DNA of 9,798 nt, taken from positions 1-9,798 of the forward strand of contig JAGCOI010000157.1 in NCBI GenBank assembly GCA_017645485.1, written 5' to 3'. Under the pieces are notes generated by a model that saw only the letters and a list, made by a program, of their open reading frames with translations, made no database searches and was not told the origin of the DNA. Both the position numbers and the translations under genes were made by a program. Origin of the DNA: Alphaproteobacteria bacterium (GTDB taxonomy: Bacteria > Pseudomonadota > Alphaproteobacteria > RF32 > CAG-239). Positions within the stretch are counted from its first letter, which is position 1. Each line of letters begins with the position of its first letter. Of the stretch, positions 5,926-9,798 are shown piece after piece.

Positions 5926-7000
5926 CTTTCTTCCTTTTAAAATACGGATGTCGCCTGAAATGTTTTTTAAAGTGTTTTTGTTGATGTTTTGTATGGCGAA
6001 TCATATCAAGCAAAATGCCCTCTCTGATACCGCGGTCGGCAATCGTAATTTCAGATATCGGAAACGTTTTCAAAAGCGCTTCTATAATCGCACATCCCGA
6101 AATGGTTAAATCCGCTTTAGACGGACCGATACATCTGTGTTTACGCCGTCCCGAATCACCCATCGTTTTTATTTTATTAATCACATTTTCAACATCGACA
6201 CCCGATAATGACAACCCGTCAACCGCCGAACGATTGTATCTCGGCAATCCCAAATGTACCGCCCCCAACACCGTCACGGTACCTGATGTACCGATAACTT
6301 GTATTTCCTGATTTTCAATTGCTTCATAAATATGATATTTTGCATCAAATTCCGTTAAAATACCTTCGGTCCGCTCAATAATGGTATTATAGGCCAAATT
6401 GGTCATTTCCTGTTTCGGAAACGCTTCGGAAATTGTCACAACGCCATAAGGCAGTGATACAAAACCTTCAATAAATGTTTTGCCTTCTTCCGTCACGCGT
6501 GCAAGCGAAATTTCGGTTGAACCGCCACCGATATCAAAAATCAATGCTCTTTTAATATTTCTGTTTAAAAGGGGCAAACAACCGACCACGGCAAGACGAG
6601 CTTCTTCCTTTGATGAAATAATTTCCAAATTAAGTCCTGCCTCTTTGTGTACCATATTTAAAAATTCATCTATATTTTTAGCACGTCTGCAAGCCGCCGT
6701 TGCCACAAAACGAGAATGTGTAATCGGCGCATATTCGTCCATCACGCTTTTACACACTTTTAAGCTGTTAACGGTGCGTCGCATTGCCGCTTTTGATAAC
6801 TGATTATCTTTGATAATACCTTCGCCCAAGCGTGTTATTTTAGAAAATGTTTCCACCACATGAAATGAAGTCGGTGTCGGTGTTGCAATAACCAAACGAC
6901 AAGAGTTTGTGCCAAGGTCTATGGCCGCATAATGTTCAATATCTTTTTCCTTTTTACGTAAAAAAGGCAATTTGTTTCCTTTTTTAAAAACATGTGGCAT
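5900..7000 (-). CDS. Ppx/GppA family phosphatase, first paralogue
   Basis: A 366-residue exopolyphosphatase / pppGpp phosphohydrolase family protein of the short, two-lobed type. Visible motifs are DLGTNSCRL (28-36), the RLGEGI segment (57-62), TAACRR (101-106), ISSKEEARL (128-136, catalytic Glu region) and the canonical second phosphate loop FDIGGGSTEIS (155-165). About 20 basic residues precede the fold. The C-terminus is a His/Lys/Arg-rich tail (about 335-363), partly encoded in the overlap with the downstream paralogue. Such a tail could bind nucleic acid, polyphosphate or metal, but this is inference. The ATG at 7000 directly follows the ccrM stop with no gap, implying co-translation. 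No strong Shine-Dalgarno is visible. It is the more canonical member of the tandem pair. Confidence 0.9.
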   Translation of the reverse strand: MPHVFKKGNKLPFLRKKEKDIEHYAAIDLGTNSCRLVIATPTPTSFHVVETFSKITRLGEGIIKDNQLSKAAMRRTVNSLKVCKSVMDEYAPITHSRFVATAACRRAKNIDEFLNMVHKEAGLNLEIISSKEEARLAVVGCLPLLNRNIKRALIFDIGGGSTEISLARVTEEGKTFIEGFVSLPYGVVTISEAFPKQEMTNLAYNTIIERTEGILTEFDAKYHIYEAIENQEIQVIGTSGTVTVLGAVHLGLPRYNRSAVDGLSLSGVDVENVINKIKTMGDSGRRKHRCIGPSKADLTISGCAIIEALLKTFPISEITIADRGIREGILLDMIRHTKHQQKHFKKHFRRHPYFKRKKDEKKYSMH

Positions 7001-8250
<1,250 letters not shown>

Positions 8251-8901
8251 TTATTTTTGACGCGGAATCGCGAGAAATGTGCGCAGCTGCGCGTTATAGT
8301 GCGCGTCGAAATTATTTTTAAAAAAAGTTTCAATCCACCAATCGTTTGTACGAATAGTTCGCGGTTCATTACAAGTTCCCAATGTTTCACCCATTTGTTT
8401 TGCAGCATTTATATCTTCGGTTGTGTTGTGAATTGCGCATAACATGCCGACTTTTTGAAATTTTGATAAAACGATTGGTAATGTTTGTTCATCAAAATAT
8501 GTCAAAGTGCCGTTGCAATACGCAATATCTGCCGTAATCGGTTCGCAATCCAGAATAGATTTAATCTTTATACGACCGTTATCAAATAATTTTTTTAAGC
8601 TGGCTGTTGACCAGCCCCATTTATGTTGTCTTTCTCTCATGTAAAACCAAGATTGGTGTTGGTCTGGGTATTTAACAATATCAATTCCATATGCATCTAG
8701 GCCATAATGTATGGCTAAATCAACAACTGCACCAGTTGCGGCACCACAATCAAAAAATGTTTTAGGTTTTGTATTAAATATTTTTTGATATTCATTTGCT
8801 AACATTATTGGTGGAACAGAAAACATAATGTAATCACGGCCATCGATACCAGTAAAATTGTATTCCATATATGGGTATTTAATATCGTAATAACATCTCA
8901 T
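8251..8901 (-). CDS. SAM-dependent methyltransferase-like protein of unknown substrate
   Basis: I do not recognise a named family. The 216-residue product has a Rossmann-type SAM site: a hydrophobic strand ending in FFDCGAATGAVVDLA (49-63), which resembles motif I (hhDxGxxxG), and an acidic residue at the end of the second strand, GID (72-74). A later strand, ADIAYCNGTLTYF (124-136), stands where motif IV would be. Conserved-looking aromatic segments are SWFYMRERQHKWGWS (84-98) and NDWWIETFF (186-194). No signal peptide or membrane helix is evident. The ATG at 8901 is preferred because a consensus promoter ends 10 bases before it; the TTG at 8940 and ATG at 8931 lie within that promoter. It is divergent from nrdR and upstream of ccrM on the same strand. 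Three of nine prolines are CCG and most of the rest are CCA. Confidence 0.65.
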   Translation of the reverse strand: MRCYYDIKYPYMEYNFTGIDGRDYIMFSVPPIMLANEYQKIFNTKPKTFFDCGAATGAVVDLAIHYGLDAYGIDIVKYPDQHQSWFYMRERQHKWGWSTASLKKLFDNGRIKIKSILDCEPITADIAYCNGTLTYFDEQTLPIVLSKFQKVGMLCAIHNTTEDINAAKQMGETLGTCNEPRTIRTNDWWIETFFKNNFDAHYNAQLRTFLAIPRQK

Positions 8902-8911
8902 AATGCTATTT

Positions 8912-8940
8912 TTTATAATACGTAAAAACATCTTTGTCAA
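8912..8940 (-). promoter_or_regulatory. Promoter of the methyltransferase-like gene
   Basis: On the minus strand TTGACA (8940-8935), a 17-base spacer and TATAAA (8917-8912) match consensus exactly. Transcription should start near 8904-8905, only 3-4 bases before ATG 8901. The mRNA is therefore leaderless or nearly so, and no Shine-Dalgarno is present. The mutY promoter has identical hexamers and spacing. Confidence 0.55.
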
Positions 8941-8963
8941 ATTGTTTGAAATTCTGCTTTACT
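8934..8963 (+). promoter_or_regulatory. Possible nrdR promoter
   Basis: TTGTCA (8934-8939), an 18-base spacer and TTTACT (8958-8963) are a moderate promoter giving a leader of about 25 nt. Its -35 overlaps the divergent promoter's -35 on the other strand (TTTGTCAAA, 8933-8941), so polymerase could bind only one way at a time. Confidence 0.35.
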
Positions 8964-8994
8964 TGTGCTTGAAATTTCTCTAACCTTAAGTGTT

Positions 8995-9495
8995 ATGAGA
9001 TGTCCTTATTGTAATTCTACAGACAGTCGCGTGGCGGATTCCCGCCCAGACAGTGGTGATGCGGTTATTCGCCGTCGTCGTGTTTGTAATCAATGTGGTG
9101 CAAAATTTACCACGGTTGAACGTATTCAAATGCGTGATTTGTTGGTTGTTAAAAACAGTGGTAAAACCGAACCTTTTGATCGTGAAAAATTATTCCGTTC
9201 AATTAAATTGGCGTGTCGCAATCGTGATGTGCGTGATGAACAGATTGATCGTTTGGTGGCATCAATTCAACGTCGCCTTGAAACGGAAAGTGCGGATGAT
9301 ACTGTCACCAGTGCCCAGGTTGGACAAATGGTTTCTGATTCTTTGTTGAATTTGGATCCAATTGCATTCATAAGATTTGTTTCGGTTTATCGTAAATTTT
9401 CACGGGTTTCCGATTTTAAAAAAATTATCAGCCAGATACCAGAGGCTGATGAAAACGCAATCGTATGCAAATTACCAAAGACTTCGTTATTCTGA
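8995..9495 (+). CDS. nrdR: Transcriptional repressor NrdR
   Basis: NrdR is a nucleotide-sensing repressor of ribonucleotide reductase genes. The 166-residue protein begins with the zinc ribbon MRCPYC (C3, C6), has the conserved DSRP and RRRR segments (15-18, 26-29), and closes the metal site with CNQC (C31, C34). An ATP-cone follows (about 49-139): VVKNSGKTEPFDREKLFRSI at its start and the family FIRFVSVYRKF segment (125-135) at its end. The canonical start MRCPYC at 8995 is chosen; a GTG at 8965 would add an atypical extension. The C-terminal tail after about 140 is a little longer than in E. coli NrdR. No NrdR-box pair is evident in this window, so its reductase targets are elsewhere. The next gene starts 5 bases after the stop. 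Confidence 0.96.
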   Translation: MRCPYCNSTDSRVADSRPDSGDAVIRRRRVCNQCGAKFTTVERIQMRDLLVVKNSGKTEPFDREKLFRSIKLACRNRDVRDEQIDRLVASIQRRLETESADDTVTSAQVGQMVSDSLLNLDPIAFIRFVSVYRKFSRVSDFKKIISQIPEADENAIVCKLPKTSLF

Positions 9496-9500
9496 GAGAG

Positions 9501-9798
9501 ATGATAAAGAAAATATTTGTATTTTTAATGGTGCTGATTTGCCCCCTGGTTTCTGGGGCGATAGAATCTGTCGATATCTTTTCTGACGAAGATGCGGCGA
9601 CTTATGTTCAAATTTTTATGTTGCAAGATAAAGAAAAAATAGATGCCGCAAAAAAATTAGAGGCGAAATTAAAAGACAAATACCTTATGAATGAGGTTTT
9701 ATATCAAAGATATGTTTCAAAAACTTATCGCACGCATGGAACCGAATTACAGGCTTGGTTGAAAAAATATTACGATATGCCGGGGGCAGAAAGGTTGG
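9501..9798 (+). CDS. Probable secreted lytic murein transglycosylase, N-terminal part
   Basis: The reading frame is open to the right edge (99 codons visible) and lacks its catalytic domain here. The N-terminus is a signal peptide: MIKK, a hydrophobic core IFVFLMVLICPLV, then SGA near residue 20. The mature part is helical, with an alternating KEKIDAAKKLEAKLKDKYL segment. A VLYQRYVSKTYRTHGTEL stretch followed by AWLKKYYDMPGAERL resembles the alpha-superhelical repeat domain ('..LAQRYL...Y..L..WL..Y.DHP.A.RI') of Slt-type transglycosylases in alphaproteobacteria. Such enzymes cleave peptidoglycan between MurNAc and GlcNAc in the periplasm. The start is uncertain: ATG 9501 gives the best signal peptide but GAGAG directly abuts it; an in-frame ATG at 9465 overlaps nrdR and would lengthen the n-region by 12 residues. 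It probably forms an operon with nrdR. Confidence 0.6.
   Translation, partial: MIKKIFVFLMVLICPLVSGAIESVDIFSDEDAATYVQIFMLQDKEKIDAAKKLEAKLKDKYLMNEVLYQRYVSKTYRTHGTELQAWLKKYYDMPGAERL

Noticed and set aside
9053..9349. 98-codon plus-strand frame inside nrdR
   Set aside because: Alternative frame of a clear NrdR; its composition (Val/Leu/Asn-rich) is that of a shifted frame.

Overview
The window looks like the chromosome of an AT-rich alphaproteobacterium with the standard genetic code. The strongest marker is a CcrM-type GANTC adenine methyltransferase with the family's C-terminal extension. A Ppx/GppA gene joined to rlmE, NrdR, SecY with Adk, and a MutY with the alphaproteobacterial LQQTTV motif fit this. 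The secreted BspA-like leucine-rich-repeat protein suggests a host-associated or gut lineage. That last point is inference.

Layout from left to right. mutY (93-1085, +) has a consensus promoter whose predicted start point falls on the ATG. secY and adk (1233-3249, +) form a compact pair without the ribosomal protein genes that usually surround them. Three bases after adk comes the convergent gene for a secreted LRR protein (3253-4071, -). It is preceded by an extended -10 promoter and a roughly 160-nt structured leader with an intrinsic terminator: either a cis-regulatory leader or a separate small RNA. Next is a tightly packed minus-strand operon, ccrM - ppx/gppA - ppx/gppA - rlmE (8089 down to 4311). 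An unassigned SAM-fold methyltransferase-like gene (8251-8901, -) lies upstream of ccrM, divergent from nrdR (8995-9495, +). nrdR is followed by the start of a probable secreted lytic transglycosylase that runs off the window (9501-9798, +).

How the genes relate. Most are housekeeping: DNA repair (MutY), protein export (SecY), nucleotide metabolism (Adk, NrdR), 23S rRNA methylation (RlmE), polyphosphate or (p)ppGpp hydrolysis (Ppx/GppA pair) and cell-cycle DNA methylation (CcrM). The four-gene operon could couple DNA methylation to nucleotide-alarmone turnover and ribosome maturation.

The signals most worth a second look are: (1) the structured leader or RNA upstream of the LRR gene, with competing anti-Shine-Dalgarno pairings; (2) a sharp change of proline codon use inside ccrM (CCA to its right, CCG to its left), which implies recombination or an assembly join; (3) an 11-bp perfect inverted repeat with three-turn spacing at the mutY promoter; (4) two probable leaderless transcripts. 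I found no CRISPR array, tRNA, rRNA, insertion sequence or phage gene. No gene-free stretch exceeds 300 bases.
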